The notes under the pieces were generated by a model that saw nothing but the letters and a program-made list of their open reading frames with translations, did no database searches and was not told the origin of the DNA. 64,000 nt of DNA from Motilimonas cestriensis (GTDB taxonomy: Bacteria > Pseudomonadota > Gammaproteobacteria > Enterobacterales > CBDFNC01). Position numbers and translations under genes: made by a program. Below are positions 1 through 8,836 of this stretch, piece by piece. Location of the stretch: contig NZ_JAIMJA010000006.1 of the NCBI RefSeq assembly GCF_021295315.1, forward strand, positions 124,001 through 188,000. The letters are read 5' to 3'. Within the stretch, counting starts at the first letter, position 1, and each line of letters starts with the position of its first letter.

Positions 1-1485
1 TTGGCATAAATCGTAAGGACTACGCAGTGCCACCACCACTAAATTGTCAAAATCGCGACTGCATTGTTGTACTAGCTGCTGCGCAGCTTGTTGTTCAAAA
101 TCTTCTCCGGGAAGGGGGTGGTTCTCTGTAACCAGCACAATATAGCCTTGCTTTGCCAGCTCAGAAAGTTGTTCTAAGCTGGTTTCTTGCCAATTCAGCT
201 GAGTGTGTTTCAGCGCGTTGATAAAGTGCGAGTATGCAGATTGTGCTTGATTGGGGCCTATCCCTCTTGGGTTGATTAAATTGCTGTAACTGGATGCTGG
301 CGTTGCATTGATTACGTAGAGGGGTTGCTCTTGTCCATTGATGCCTCCTCGGATCCAAGTTACCCCCCCTTGCGCTGCTTGCTTGGCGACCAATGATCCT
401 TGCGAAAAATCCGCTTCTTGATATAGCGCCATTGGCGTTAGCTTCGCCAGTTTTAAGCGCACCACGCGGCGTAGTGCTTGTTCAATAATACTTTCTGCAA
501 GCTCGCCAGACTCCACCGCTTCAACTAGGCCGTGGATCATTGCTAACTGTTTATCCAAGTAGGCGTGGCTATGATCGTAATGCTCTTCAGATAGCATGAT
601 CATAGTGATCCCGGCTTGCATGGCCTTAATCGCCGCCTCGACCGGATCATAGTGATGGACAATGGCTCCCATATTCATACTGTCTGAAATGATAATGCCG
701 TCAAAGCCCATATCATGGCGTAATACCTGTTGCAGTATTGTGGGTGACAGCGTTGCAGGATGCTGAGTATCTAACTTGGGATAAAGAATGTGGCTAGTCA
801 TCACCACATCAACGCCTGCGTTAATCGCGGCTTGAAATGGAGCCAGATCGTTAGCTTTTAACTCGTCGTAAGACTTATTAACCTGTGGAATATCTCGGTG
901 GGTATCACCTTGGGTGTCACCGTGGCCGGGAAAATGTTTAGCACAAGCAATAATGTTGCCTTGATGTAAGCCTCTTACGGCTCCAGCCGCATGGGCACTC
1001 ACTTTATGAACTTGATCGCCAAACGAGCGAGTATCAATAATAGGAGAAGCTAAGTTAAAATTCACATCACAGCACGGCCCCAATATGCAGTTAAAACCGG
1101 CATAGCGCATTTCGTCGCCAAATATATGATACATTTGCTCGGTGTTTTTTACCGAGTCGGCCACGCCAAGGGCTAAGTTACCTGGGCCTGTGCTTGATTC
1201 TCCCACCAGCACGCCCCAGGCACCTTCTTGGTCTACACCCAGTAACAGCGGCAGGCGCTGATGTTGATGTAATATTCCCTCTAGCCCTTTATTAAGCTGA
1301 TGAGCTTCGGCAAACGTCGTCGCGTTGTCTTGACTTAAATAGCAGCCACCTAAGTTGTATTCGGCAATCATGTTTCTGGCTTGCTCTGCGTCTTTACCGG
1401 GAAACGCTAAGATAAAGAGCTGACCTATTTTTTCTTTTAACGACCATTGCTTGATGATGGCGCTGATTTGGCTATCGGCAATCAT
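1..1485 (-). CDS. Glycoside hydrolase family 3 enzyme, likely beta-N-acetylhexosaminidase (3' end outside window)
   Basis: The reading frame starts at the ATG at 1485, preceded by an AGGAG ribosome site, and stays open for 495 codons to the window edge, so its C-terminus is missing. It carries the GH3 signature KHFPGHGDT at residues 183-191 followed by DTH (194-196). This His/Asp loop is known from NagZ-type beta-N-acetylglucosaminidases, where it supplies the acid/base. The segment IIISDSMNMGAI (264-275) holds the presumed Asp nucleophile at about D268. The remaining ~200 residues resemble the GH3 C-terminal domain, unlike the short single-domain NagZ. No signal peptide is seen, so it is probably cytoplasmic. 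It would cleave sugars brought in by the ABC transporter encoded just upstream; N-acetylglucosamine specificity is inferred. Confidence 0.85.
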   Translation of the reverse strand, partial: MIADSQISAIIKQWSLKEKIGQLFILAFPGKDAEQARNMIAEYNLGGCYLSQDNATTFAEAHQLNKGLEGILHQHQRLPLLLGVDQEGAWGVLVGESSTGPGNLALGVADSVKNTEQMYHIFGDEMRYAGFNCILGPCCDVNFNLASPIIDTRSFGDQVHKVSAHAAGAVRGLHQGNIIACAKHFPGHGDTQGDTHRDIPQVNKSYDELKANDLAPFQAAINAGVDVVMTSHILYPKLDTQHPATLSPTILQQVLRHDMGFDGIIISDSMNMGAIVHHYDPVEAAIKAMQAGITMIMLSEEHYDHSHAYLDKQLAMIHGLVEAVESGELAESIIEQALRRVVRLKLAKLTPMALYQEADFSQGSLVAKQAAQGGVTWIRGGINGQEQPLYVINATPASSYSNLINPRGIGPNQAQSAYSHFINALKHTQLNWQETSLEQLSELAKQGYIVLVTENHPLPGEDFEQQAAQQLVQQCSRDFDNLVVVALRSPYDLCQ

Positions 1486-1512
1486 GATTTTCTCCTAAGT
1501 TAATATATTTAA

Positions 1513-2496
1513 TTATTTTTTGCGTAATTGGCGTAGCTGACCCATGGTAAAAGTCACAGCGACAATGACGATGATGCCGCGCAAGATCAGCTGTTGGTCT
1601 ACATTCAGCCCCATTAAAATCAAGCCGTTATTAACCATGCCCATAATCAATGCGCCGATCACAGATCCGACAACAGTGCCTTTACCACCGAATAAGCTAG
1701 TGCCGCCAATGATTACCGCTGCAATCACTAACATCAGGTCGTTTTCGCCCAAGGTGTAGCGTGCGCTGTAGAGGCGGCCTGAATATAAAATGCCTGCTAA
1801 TGCCGCGAGAAAGCCATTAATCATCAATACATAAAGCTTTATGCGATTAATATTGATCCCAGAATACATGGCCGAGACTTTATTACCGCCCGTGGCTAAA
1901 ACATGCTTACCAAAGGTGGTATTACGCAGTACAAATGCGCCAATCACAGTCACCACTAAAATCCATACAAATAAGATAGAAAAGGGGCCGATATCGCCAG
2001 AGCCAAAAATAAACGCATAAGTGTCGTTATCAATGGGAATCGACTGCAAAGACGTAGACCAACGTGCGATCCCCGTGATAATGCCTGTGGTGCCTAAGGT
2101 CACGAGAAAGGAGGGAATGCCAACCATAGTGACAAAAATACCATTGATAAAACCAATCATGGTGCCTACTAATAACGCCGCAGACACCGCAAGGAAAATA
2201 CTGTCGGTTTCTTGTAATGTCAGCGCGGCCACTATTGCGGCCAGTGCTAAAGTGGCGCCGAAGGAAAGATCTATCTCGGCTGCGCTTAACACAAAGGTCA
2301 TGCCCACCGCCATGATTGCGATGGTGGCGGTTTGGCGGGCGATATTCATTAAGTTAGTGGATGATAAAAAGCCTTTATCGTGGAGTGCTACCGAGAAAAA
2401 GACAAAAATACCAATAAAAACAAAGTAAATAATATAATCACGCCAGGCGATGTTGAACTTAGGTTGGCTGCTTGCCACCAGTGTTTTTTCATTCAT
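1513..2496 (-). CDS. Sugar ABC transporter permease (RbsC/MglC family)
   Basis: A 327-residue, very hydrophobic protein with about eight to ten membrane segments and the family features GMTFVLSAAEIDLSFGA near the N-terminus and IIGGTSLFGGKGTVVGS near the C-terminus, typical of BPD_transp_2 (ribose/galactose/xylose-type) permeases. It is the inner-membrane channel of the importer whose ATPase and binding protein lie upstream in the same operon. The 27-nt gaps on either side support co-transcription with the ATPase gene and the GH3 gene. The substrate cannot be read from sequence. Confidence 0.92.
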   Translation of the reverse strand: MNEKTLVASSQPKFNIAWRDYIIYFVFIGIFVFFSVALHDKGFLSSTNLMNIARQTATIAIMAVGMTFVLSAAEIDLSFGATLALAAIVAALTLQETDSIFLAVSAALLVGTMIGFINGIFVTMVGIPSFLVTLGTTGIITGIARWSTSLQSIPIDNDTYAFIFGSGDIGPFSILFVWILVVTVIGAFVLRNTTFGKHVLATGGNKVSAMYSGININRIKLYVLMINGFLAALAGILYSGRLYSARYTLGENDLMLVIAAVIIGGTSLFGGKGTVVGSVIGALIMGMVNNGLILMGLNVDQQLILRGIIVIVAVTFTMGQLRQLRKK

Positions 2497-2522
2497 GCTT
2501 AATATCCTTTTTATTTGTTCGG

Positions 2523-4013
2523 CTATTGCACTGCCGCCAGTAACTGCTCTTCGCTCATGGGCTGTTCACTAAATTGCCGCACAATACGTCCTTTATTAAC
2601 CACATAAATGACATCGCAAAAACTACCAACTTCAGCGTACTCACTCGACACAAAAATAACCCCGTTACCTTGCGCGACATATTGATTTACAATTTTCATA
2701 ATTTCGTATTTGGCATTGATATCAATACCAAAAGTGGGATCGTCCAGCAGTAACACTTTGGCATCAGTTGAAAGGCACTTACCAATCACCACTTTTTGTT
2801 GATTACCGCCGGATAAGAAACGAACCGATTGCTCCATTCCCGTGGTTTTGACGCCTAACTTTTTAATCGTATCGTTAACAATAGACGCACCTTTGGATTT
2901 ATTTAAAAACAATGAGTTAGATATTCTTTCAAACGAAGCCATTAACACGTTATCAGACACAGAAAAATCCAGCACGAGTCCTTGTGAGCGTCGTTCTTCG
3001 GGTACCATATTGATGCCCTTCTCGATGGCAGACCGAGGAGAAGCGATGGAGACTGGTTTTCCGTTAACGAAAATTTCTCCCCCTGTCAGCGGCGTAAGCC
3101 CATATATGGCTTCCAGAATTTCGGTGCGCCCGCTACCGAGTAATCCGGCTAAACCTATTACTTGGCCAGGCATCACTTTAAGTGAAACATGGCTAAGCAT
3201 CGCGGTGCTCACGTCACGTAACTCTAATAAAGGCACTTGGGCTGCATTAGCGGGCGCTACTTGGCGAGCCCATGTCAGTTGAGTATTTGCTTTTTTACCT
3301 AGCATGGCCTCAACTAACACATCAATTGAAGTATCTGCAGTCGCCGTTTCAAGTACGGTATAACCATCGCGCAGTACCGTGACCGCATCACAAATTCTCA
3401 TGATGTCACTGAGATAATGGGTGATATAAATAATGGCAATGCCTTGTGACTTGAGTTTATTGACCACCTTAAACAGTTCGTTAATTTCATTGTTAGATAA
3501 AGAAGCCGTTGGCTCATCAAGCACTAATACTTTCGCTTTCATGGCCAAGGCTTTGGCTATTTCAACAAATTGTTGTTCGCCAACACTTAGGCTCTCTACC
3601 TTTTGCCGAGGATCGATGTTCACTCCTAAGGCCGTTAAAAAAGGGGCGGCTTGACGTTCGCGTTCGCGATTTGAAATTAACGGGTTACCATGCTCACTTT
3701 GGGTTAAAAAAATATTATCAGCAATGCTTAAACTGGGGATCAAACTGAGATCTTGATACACCATTGCAATGCCTTTCGCCTGGGCTTCACGAGGGCTTGA
3801 AAAGTGGCAAGGCTCACCAAACAACTGAACCGTGCCGCCATCGCGTTGATGATAACCATTGAGCAGTTTGACTAAGGTCGATTTTCCCGCACCGTTTTGG
3901 CCAACAAGCGCATGCACTTCACCCGCTTTTAGGGTGAAATTTACCCCTTTTAATACTGGATTATTATCAAACCCTTTTTGTAAATTACGTGCTTCAATGA
4001 CGTGCTGAGCCAT
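2523..4013 (-). CDS. Sugar ABC transporter ATP-binding protein (RbsA/MglA family)
   Basis: This double nucleotide-binding-domain ATPase has a first Walker A GQNGAGKST and Walker B VLVLDEPTASLS. The second half carries the degenerate P-loop GLLGSGRTE with signature FLSGGNQQKV, as usual in RbsA/MglA/XylG. I chose the ATG at 4013 (496 aa) because it follows a near-perfect AGGAGGT site; the frame is open further upstream to 4094, but that would overlap the binding-protein gene and add a non-conserved leader. It powers the importer together with the permease and binding protein. Confidence 0.93.
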   Translation of the reverse strand: MAQHVIEARNLQKGFDNNPVLKGVNFTLKAGEVHALVGQNGAGKSTLVKLLNGYHQRDGGTVQLFGEPCHFSSPREAQAKGIAMVYQDLSLIPSLSIADNIFLTQSEHGNPLISNRERERQAAPFLTALGVNIDPRQKVESLSVGEQQFVEIAKALAMKAKVLVLDEPTASLSNNEINELFKVVNKLKSQGIAIIYITHYLSDIMRICDAVTVLRDGYTVLETATADTSIDVLVEAMLGKKANTQLTWARQVAPANAAQVPLLELRDVSTAMLSHVSLKVMPGQVIGLAGLLGSGRTEILEAIYGLTPLTGGEIFVNGKPVSIASPRSAIEKGINMVPEERRSQGLVLDFSVSDNVLMASFERISNSLFLNKSKGASIVNDTIKKLGVKTTGMEQSVRFLSGGNQQKVVIGKCLSTDAKVLLLDDPTFGIDINAKYEIMKIVNQYVAQGNGVIFVSSEYAEVGSFCDVIYVVNKGRIVRQFSEQPMSEEQLLAAVQ

Positions 4014-4041
4014 ATTACCTCCTTGCCTAATTGCAGCTCGT

Positions 4042-5121
4042 TTAATTATTAAGGGCTTTACTGACCGCTTTTGGTAGCTCTCTACGCAGCGCATGTTGCC
4101 AAGCTTGAGCTAAATTTTCGCGGGTAACGCCACTGGCGCTGACAGTCACAAACGGTGGTGTTGGCTCACCTAACTTAGCAAGGGCGCCCATATGAGCCAG
4201 AGTTTGGCCTAGGTCATAGGGTAAATCCGTCACAATGCCGGCAACATTACGCTGCTTCGCCATGTCTAAGGCATTCGCTGCGCCGAGATCCATGGTCACC
4301 ACCTTGATATCACTGCGTCCTGCTGCGCGAGTGGCCGACACCACGCCTTCTGCAATGCTGTCCCATGGTGCATAAATGGCTTTAATGTCGTTAAACTGGG
4401 TGATTAATGCCGATGCGATCACCTCACCATCGTTGGCGTTTGCAATGCCTCGTTTCGCGACTATCTCAATATCAGGATAATTTTTGGCTAGGTGAGTCAG
4501 TACTGCTTGGTCTCTTTGGTTGGTGACGTAGTAGTTAGCCTCGTGGTAAATAAAGCCTATTTTTCCTTTTCCTCCTACGGATTTAGCAATCAGGTCGGCG
4601 GCAATTTTGCCCATTTGAAATAAGTCATCAGTGACAATGCCTGCGTAGTCTTTACCATGTACAAAGCCTTTTGGTAGATTACTGATCAGCACTAACTTGC
4701 TGCCTTGCTCTACCGCGGGTTTAAAGGCTGCGGCACCGGAAACAGGATCAACAACTAAAGCAATTAATATATCGGGCTTCATGGCCATAATCGTTTCAAC
4801 ATCGGTTCGCTGTTTGTTGGCATCAAACTCGGCATCGGTAACAGCGACGACTTCTATATTAAGTTGCCCAAAGCTATCTTTTGCGCCTGCAATTAATGCA
4901 CTGGACCAGTCTGAGGTGCTATGCATCAAGATTGCAGCGGTATAAGCTTTCGTTTTTAGGCTCTCTTGTTGTTCAGTGGTTAGCTTGATATCGGTAAAGG
5001 GAGTGGCTGTTTCACCATTTGGCCCCAGCGTCGCACTCGATTCTGCTTGTGTAAATGCACTCAGTGTTAGCAATGCGGTTAAGCTTAAAGATTGGCAAAT
5101 AGATCGTATTGTTTTCATCAT
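4042..5121 (-). CDS. Periplasmic sugar-binding protein of the ABC transporter (Peripla_BP_4 family)
   Basis: A 359-residue protein starting MMKTIRSI with a Sec signal peptide ending near TQAES, then a periplasmic binding protein fold of the RbsB/XylF type. The fold shows in the PDILIALVVDPVSGAAAF, KIGFIYHEANYYVTNQRD and VVTMDLGAANALDMA segments. The start at 5121 follows AGAAGGT; the longer frame to 5166 would place charged residues before the signal peptide and is less likely. It is the first gene of the four-gene minus-strand unit (binding protein, ATPase, permease, GH3). The ligand is unknown; the linked GH3 enzyme suggests a glycoside or amino sugar. Confidence 0.9.
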   Translation of the reverse strand: MMKTIRSICQSLSLTALLTLSAFTQAESSATLGPNGETATPFTDIKLTTEQQESLKTKAYTAAILMHSTSDWSSALIAGAKDSFGQLNIEVVAVTDAEFDANKQRTDVETIMAMKPDILIALVVDPVSGAAAFKPAVEQGSKLVLISNLPKGFVHGKDYAGIVTDDLFQMGKIAADLIAKSVGGKGKIGFIYHEANYYVTNQRDQAVLTHLAKNYPDIEIVAKRGIANANDGEVIASALITQFNDIKAIYAPWDSIAEGVVSATRAAGRSDIKVVTMDLGAANALDMAKQRNVAGIVTDLPYDLGQTLAHMGALAKLGEPTPPFVTVSASGVTRENLAQAWQHALRRELPKAVSKALNN

Positions 5122-5502
5122 GCATACCTTCTGTCTTAATAGTGGGGTGTATTTCTCTCGGTGCAAGAAACGCCCTGTTGTAAAATTCGTTTCACGTTAG
5201 CTATGGGTTGAGTATTTAATAGGTATTTATTCTAGGTGTTTTATGGGTGTTTTGTGCGATCGGGATCGCATCCCACCATTTTAACAAGGTGATAACAATC
5301 ACAGTTTGACTTTTAAATGAGCAATATTTTGATGAGATAGTGGCGCTATGATGTAAAACCATCACGTTGTCATTTTACCTAAGTGCGAAGTTCACCACCG
5401 TTTGTAACGGGGGATAAAGTGATAAACAGGTAAAATATAGGTATTATACAGTCTGAGTGTTGGCTTATTGATAGCAAACACAGCGAGGAGATAAAGAGGT
5501 TA
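5122..5502. promoter_or_regulatory. Divergent control region with a perfect 16-bp inverted repeat
   Basis: This 381-bp gap separates the sugar-import operon (minus) from the LuxR-type gene (plus) and must carry both promoters. At 5255-5270 lies TGCGATCGGGATCGCA, two 7-bp arms around GG. It matches the layout of CRP sites (TGTGA-N6-TCACA) but with TGCGA-N6-TCGCA, the core reported for Sxy-dependent CRP-S sites. It lies about 134 bp upstream of the binding-protein start. Whether CRP or a local regulator binds it is unknown. No convincing -35/-10 pair was assigned. Confidence 0.45.
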
Positions 5503-6285
5503 ATGAGTCATCATCAACACCCGATAGTTACGGCGCAAATGTATCAGCAGTTATTAGCCAATAATGACATTTATTTTGTTGCTTTTGATCAAGCTGAACA
5601 AATATTAGCGACTAATTATCCGGTTTCTTCGCTACAGCTTAAGTGCTTGGATGATTTGGTTTTTTTAATTGGTCACACCAACATTGAAGGGCTTCGTGCG
5701 TATATTTTAAATCCCACCAGTGCGTTATCCTTTACCGTGGCTAATTTAGTGTTTGAGGTAATAAGGCTAAGTGATCCGCAGGAGCCTGCTGTGTTTGCAC
5801 TGCAAATTCAGTCACGCGATGCGTTAGCGGATGAGCCGAAACTTTCAGTGATTGAGCAGGATTATAAAATTATTAATGAACTGGCGAGTTCGTTGAGCAT
5901 GCTAACGTCCGCTCCGCAAAGTCAAATGCCAGAGTCGCTGCAACAAGAGGTACGTAATAAACACTTGCCTGAGGTAGAAAAGCGGTTGCAACAACTGCAA
6001 GATCCGATGCTGAGAATGTGCTTAGAAATTGTCAAATCGAGCATGACATCATTAATTAACGATGCGCCGAGTATGAACGCTCAGTTGCTGCAAGTGCTTA
6101 CCCCATCAGAGTTGCAAGTGGCTGAGTTCATTCGTGGAGGTATGTCGAGTAAGGATATTGCTAGCACCTTGAATGTGGCGCGAAAAACAGTTGAAAACCA
6201 TCGCAATAGTTTACGCAATAAACTAGGTATTACTAATCGTGGTGTTAATCTCAAGAACTATCTACTGGGATTGCAGCAAAAGTAA
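5503..6285 (+). CDS. LuxR-type transcriptional regulator with PAS-like N-terminal half
   Basis: A 260-residue protein whose last ~65 residues (LTPSELQVAEFIRGGMSSKD... KTVENHRNSLRNKLG) are a clear LuxR/NarL helix-turn-helix. The first ~120 residues resemble a small sensory PAS fold, and 125-185 may form helices for dimerisation. There is no receiver-type Asp pocket, so it is not a classical response regulator. GAGGAGATAAAGAGG precedes the ATG. It is divergent from the sugar-transport operon, which makes that operon its most likely target; this is inference from position only. Confidence 0.82.
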   Translation: MSHHQHPIVTAQMYQQLLANNDIYFVAFDQAEQILATNYPVSSLQLKCLDDLVFLIGHTNIEGLRAYILNPTSALSFTVANLVFEVIRLSDPQEPAVFALQIQSRDALADEPKLSVIEQDYKIINELASSLSMLTSAPQSQMPESLQQEVRNKHLPEVEKRLQQLQDPMLRMCLEIVKSSMTSLINDAPSMNAQLLQVLTPSELQVAEFIRGGMSSKDIASTLNVARKTVENHRNSLRNKLGITNRGVNLKNYLLGLQQK

Positions 6286-6333
6286 TAGCCGCGGCATCAA
6301 TTATATAGAAGCCGCAGCTATGCGGTGAAACAA

Positions 6334-6398
6334 GTGGGAGCGCAATTCATTGCGCGAAAATGGCGCGCGATGTATCGCAGAATAAATTCTGCTCCTAC
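6334..6398. repeat. REP pair (inverted)
   Basis: Two 25-nt REP units face each other: 6334-6358 (plus; head GTGGGA, stem GCGCAAT, loop TC, stem ATTGCGC, tail GAA) and 6374-6398 (minus; head GTAGGA, stem GCAGAAT, loop TT, stem ATTCTGC, tail GAT). Both stems are fully complementary yet differ in sequence. They belong to the dispersed family also found at 13.6, 17.3, 24.3, 49.3 and 54.2-54.9 kb. The pair lies between two convergent genes. Confidence 0.85.
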
Positions 6399-6412
6399 AC
6401 TAAGTGTATGAT

Positions 6413-7210
6413 TTAATTAGTATGAGCGATCTTTATATCGCGAAATTCCAACTGAAACTCCCCTAACTTGCCATATTGAAAATGGATAATTTTGTCGAAT
6501 GGTAAGCTGATGACACCCGCATATGAACCGGTGATCACTTGTTGGCCTTTGCTTAGGCCTATGCCTCGCTGCGATAAAAAATTCACCAGCCAATATAAAC
6601 CGGCACGAGCGTGGCCATCTTGATGTTTACCCGCTAGCACTTGAATAGGCTCACCTTGTACTGCAATAGTGAGTTCAAACTCGCTGTAACTTACATCGGT
6701 GGCGGGTTTGATCTCAGGCCCTAACCATACTCCTTGATTTAATAAACCATCGGCTAAGGCGTCAAAAAAGCTCCCTTGCTTAGGCGCCTCATAGCGACTT
6801 TGAATTAACTCAAGAGCTAAGCGAGTACTGCCAATTGCATCATCAATTTCGGTTTGGCTATAGGCGCCAGCGCGCGGCGGTAAATCGCTTTTGAGGGTAA
6901 AACATAACTCGGGTTCAATCAGCGCCTTGCCGTCTGTGCTTGCTAATGGGCAGATGGTTGTTTGGTGTTGTATTTCACTTTCAAACAAAGCGCCAATAAT
7001 GGTTTTATCGCCATTGGGTTGCGCGCATTTCCAGCCAATTTGTGCCGTGCTCGCTAGTTGGCTGTAATGTTTGGCGCAGGCTTGTTGAATGGCAAATGCT
7101 TGATTAAAGTTGTTTGGCCGTTGCGCTTGAGGGAGAAAAGGGCCAACTTGCTGGTGAAAACGACGTGATGCGAGTACTTGAGCGGCTTGCTCAATATCTG
7201 GATTTAGCAT
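6413..7210 (-). CDS. 2-keto-4-pentenoate hydratase / oxalocrotonate decarboxylase-like protein (FAH superfamily)
   Basis: A 265-residue protein with the MhpD/DmpH layout: an N-terminal helical stretch (AFAIQQACAKHY), IGWKCAQPNGDKTIIGAL, then EPELCFTLKSDLP with the metal-binding Glu residues, ALELIQSRYE, and a C-terminal VITGSYAGVISLP segment. Related enzymes hydrate 2-hydroxypenta-2,4-dienoate or decarboxylate 4-oxalocrotonate in aromatic meta-cleavage. No other aromatic-degradation gene is nearby, so the substrate here is open. It stands alone between the REP pair and the response-regulator gene. Confidence 0.8.
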   Translation of the reverse strand: MLNPDIEQAAQVLASRRFHQQVGPFLPQAQRPNNFNQAFAIQQACAKHYSQLASTAQIGWKCAQPNGDKTIIGALFESEIQHQTTICPLASTDGKALIEPELCFTLKSDLPPRAGAYSQTEIDDAIGSTRLALELIQSRYEAPKQGSFFDALADGLLNQGVWLGPEIKPATDVSYSEFELTIAVQGEPIQVLAGKHQDGHARAGLYWLVNFLSQRGIGLSKGQQVITGSYAGVISLPFDKIIHFQYGKLGEFQLEFRDIKIAHTN

Positions 7211-7275
7211 AGAAGACCTTAAAAACGAGTGACAATAATTGAGGAAATGCCGAGCCCTTGTGCAGGGCTCTGTGA

Positions 7276-7914
7276 TTAATCAACTTCCATTTGTTGCAGT
7301 GCGATCACGGCTTGGGTGCGGTTGCTTACATCTAGTTTACGAAATATTGCAGTAACGTGGGCTTTTACGGTTGCTTCTGAAACGCCAAGTTCGTAAGCAA
7401 TTTGTTTGTTTAGCAAACCCTCATTAAGCATCACTAATACTCGGTATTGCTGCGGGGTGAGCAATGCGAGTTTATCGGCAAAGTCAGACTGCTCAGGATC
7501 AACGTAATCTAAATCGATACCTTCAGGTAACCAAGGGTCGCCAGCTAAGGTTTGGTTTAAGGCGGTAACCAGTTGCTTCATTGGTGACGATTTGGGAATA
7601 AAGCCCATGGCGCCTAATTTTATCGCCTTGCGGATCACTGCTTCATCTTCACTGGCAGATACCACCACTATAGGTAGGTCAGGGTATAAACCTCGTAAAT
7701 GAGTTAGGCCAGAAAAGCCGTTTGCGCCAGGCATTTTTAAATCGAGTAACAGTAAATCGACGTCTTCAGTTTGTTCTAGTAAAGCCAATAAGCCATCAAT
7801 GGTATCGGCTTCGAGTAAGTTTGCGTTGTTCACCGCCATATGCACCGCTTGATACAAAGCGTTTCTAAATAGGGGGTGATCATCAGCTATAACAATAGTG
7901 TAGGGCGTGTCCAT
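7276..7914 (-). CDS. Response regulator, NarL/FixJ family (orphan)
   Basis: A 212-residue two-domain regulator. The receiver domain shows the acidic pair at D11-D12, the phospho-acceptor in LLLLDLKMPG (about D58) and the conserved Lys in GFIPKSS. The C-terminal ~60 residues (LTPQQYRVLVMLNEGLLNKQ... VSEATVKAHVTAIFRKL) form a LuxR-type HTH. No histidine kinase is encoded in the window, so its partner is elsewhere. The family is common in Shewanella-like bacteria, where it often controls central metabolism genes; the target here is not evident. Confidence 0.92.
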   Translation of the reverse strand: MDTPYTIVIADDHPLFRNALYQAVHMAVNNANLLEADTIDGLLALLEQTEDVDLLLLDLKMPGANGFSGLTHLRGLYPDLPIVVVSASEDEAVIRKAIKLGAMGFIPKSSPMKQLVTALNQTLAGDPWLPEGIDLDYVDPEQSDFADKLALLTPQQYRVLVMLNEGLLNKQIAYELGVSEATVKAHVTAIFRKLDVSNRTQAVIALQQMEVD

Positions 7915-8062
7915 GGGATCATATCCATGTTAATAGATGGGGCTAATTTTTTACCTCAAGCTAACACCATCATGACTTTCGGTCAATTGATGCCCCCTTA
8001 GTAAGACTTTAGTATAGATCCCAGCTCACACAAATGGGCAGATGTTGTTATGAAAACTCGAT

Positions 8063-8084
8063 CCCCGTAGCCAGTGCAACGGGG
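8063..8084. terminator. Possible intrinsic terminator after the LysE gene
   Basis: CCCCGT and ACGGGG form a 6-bp GC-rich stem around a 10-nt loop. T-rich flanks (TTTT on the plus strand; GAGTTTTC a few bases after the stem on the minus strand) suit termination of the minus-strand LysE gene ending at 8109. The U-tract is imperfect on that strand. Confidence 0.4.
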
Positions 8085-8108
8085 TTTTCAGGATATTTTT
8101 TGAATCGG

Positions 8109-8720
8109 TTAAGACATTTGAATGCCAATGATGCTGCCCAAGCCGACTAAAATAACACCTGAGAGTTTGTTAATACGTTGTTGGTTTTTTTGGAGCCAGG
8201 TATTAAGCCAGCCCGAATAGATAAAACGGACTAGCAGTGCCCAAACCACAATGGCTTCAATGGCGATGGTTGCGGCAAAAAAGAGTTTATTGCTGGTGGA
8301 GGTTTCTGGCGACACAATTTGCGTAAAAGTGGCAACTAAGAACATTAACACTTTAGGGTTAAGCAAATTACAAAGTAGTCCCTCTAAGTAAGCATAACGT
8401 GCTTTGATCGGGCCCTTACAGGTAGACTCAAGGCTTTTTTTATTACTGCGCCATGCTTTTATGCCCAAATAAACTAGATAAGCCGCGCCGAGGTATTTCA
8501 CCGTGGTAAACACCATGGGGGCTTGAGCTATCAGCATTGATACGCCAAAAATAGCCAATAACAAGTGAGCACAAAATCCGGTCATGATGCCAAGAATACA
8601 ACATAATGTGGTGCGTTTAGCGCCTGTGCTGCCATAGCGGATCACCATGATCATATCGGGACCGGGGCTTAACATCCCCAGTAAATTAATCACCAGTAAC
8701 GTAAACAAGACTTCAGTCAT
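8109..8720 (-). CDS. LysE/RhtB family amino-acid exporter
   Basis: A 203-residue inner-membrane protein with about six membrane segments and the family signature near the N-terminus (LLGMLSPGPDMIMVIRYG) followed by YLVYLGIKAW and LLCNLLNPKVLMF. Members export amino acids such as homoserine, threonine or lysine; the substrate here is unknown. The next gene upstream on the same strand (8837-9760) encodes a LysR-type regulator. LysE exporters are often controlled by LysR proteins, but usually from divergent genes, so a link is only suggestive. Confidence 0.9.
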   Translation of the reverse strand: MTEVLFTLLVINLLGMLSPGPDMIMVIRYGSTGAKRTTLCCILGIMTGFCAHLLLAIFGVSMLIAQAPMVFTTVKYLGAAYLVYLGIKAWRSNKKSLESTCKGPIKARYAYLEGLLCNLLNPKVLMFLVATFTQIVSPETSTSNKLFFAATIAIEAIVVWALLVRFIYSGWLNTWLQKNQQRINKLSGVILVGLGSIIGIQMS

Positions 8721-8836
8721 AACGGTAAGAATCTAAACAAATATTAATATTTGTTTAGTGTAGTGCTGAATCGGTTATTACCTAAGTGACTTTTAAGAAT
8801 TTACAGTATTCTAAAATGGAATGTGTATTTAAAAGA

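Noticed and set aside
161-358. 65-codon minus/plus shadow frame in the GH3 gene
   Set aside because: It is antisense or out of frame to a well supported GH3 coding region.
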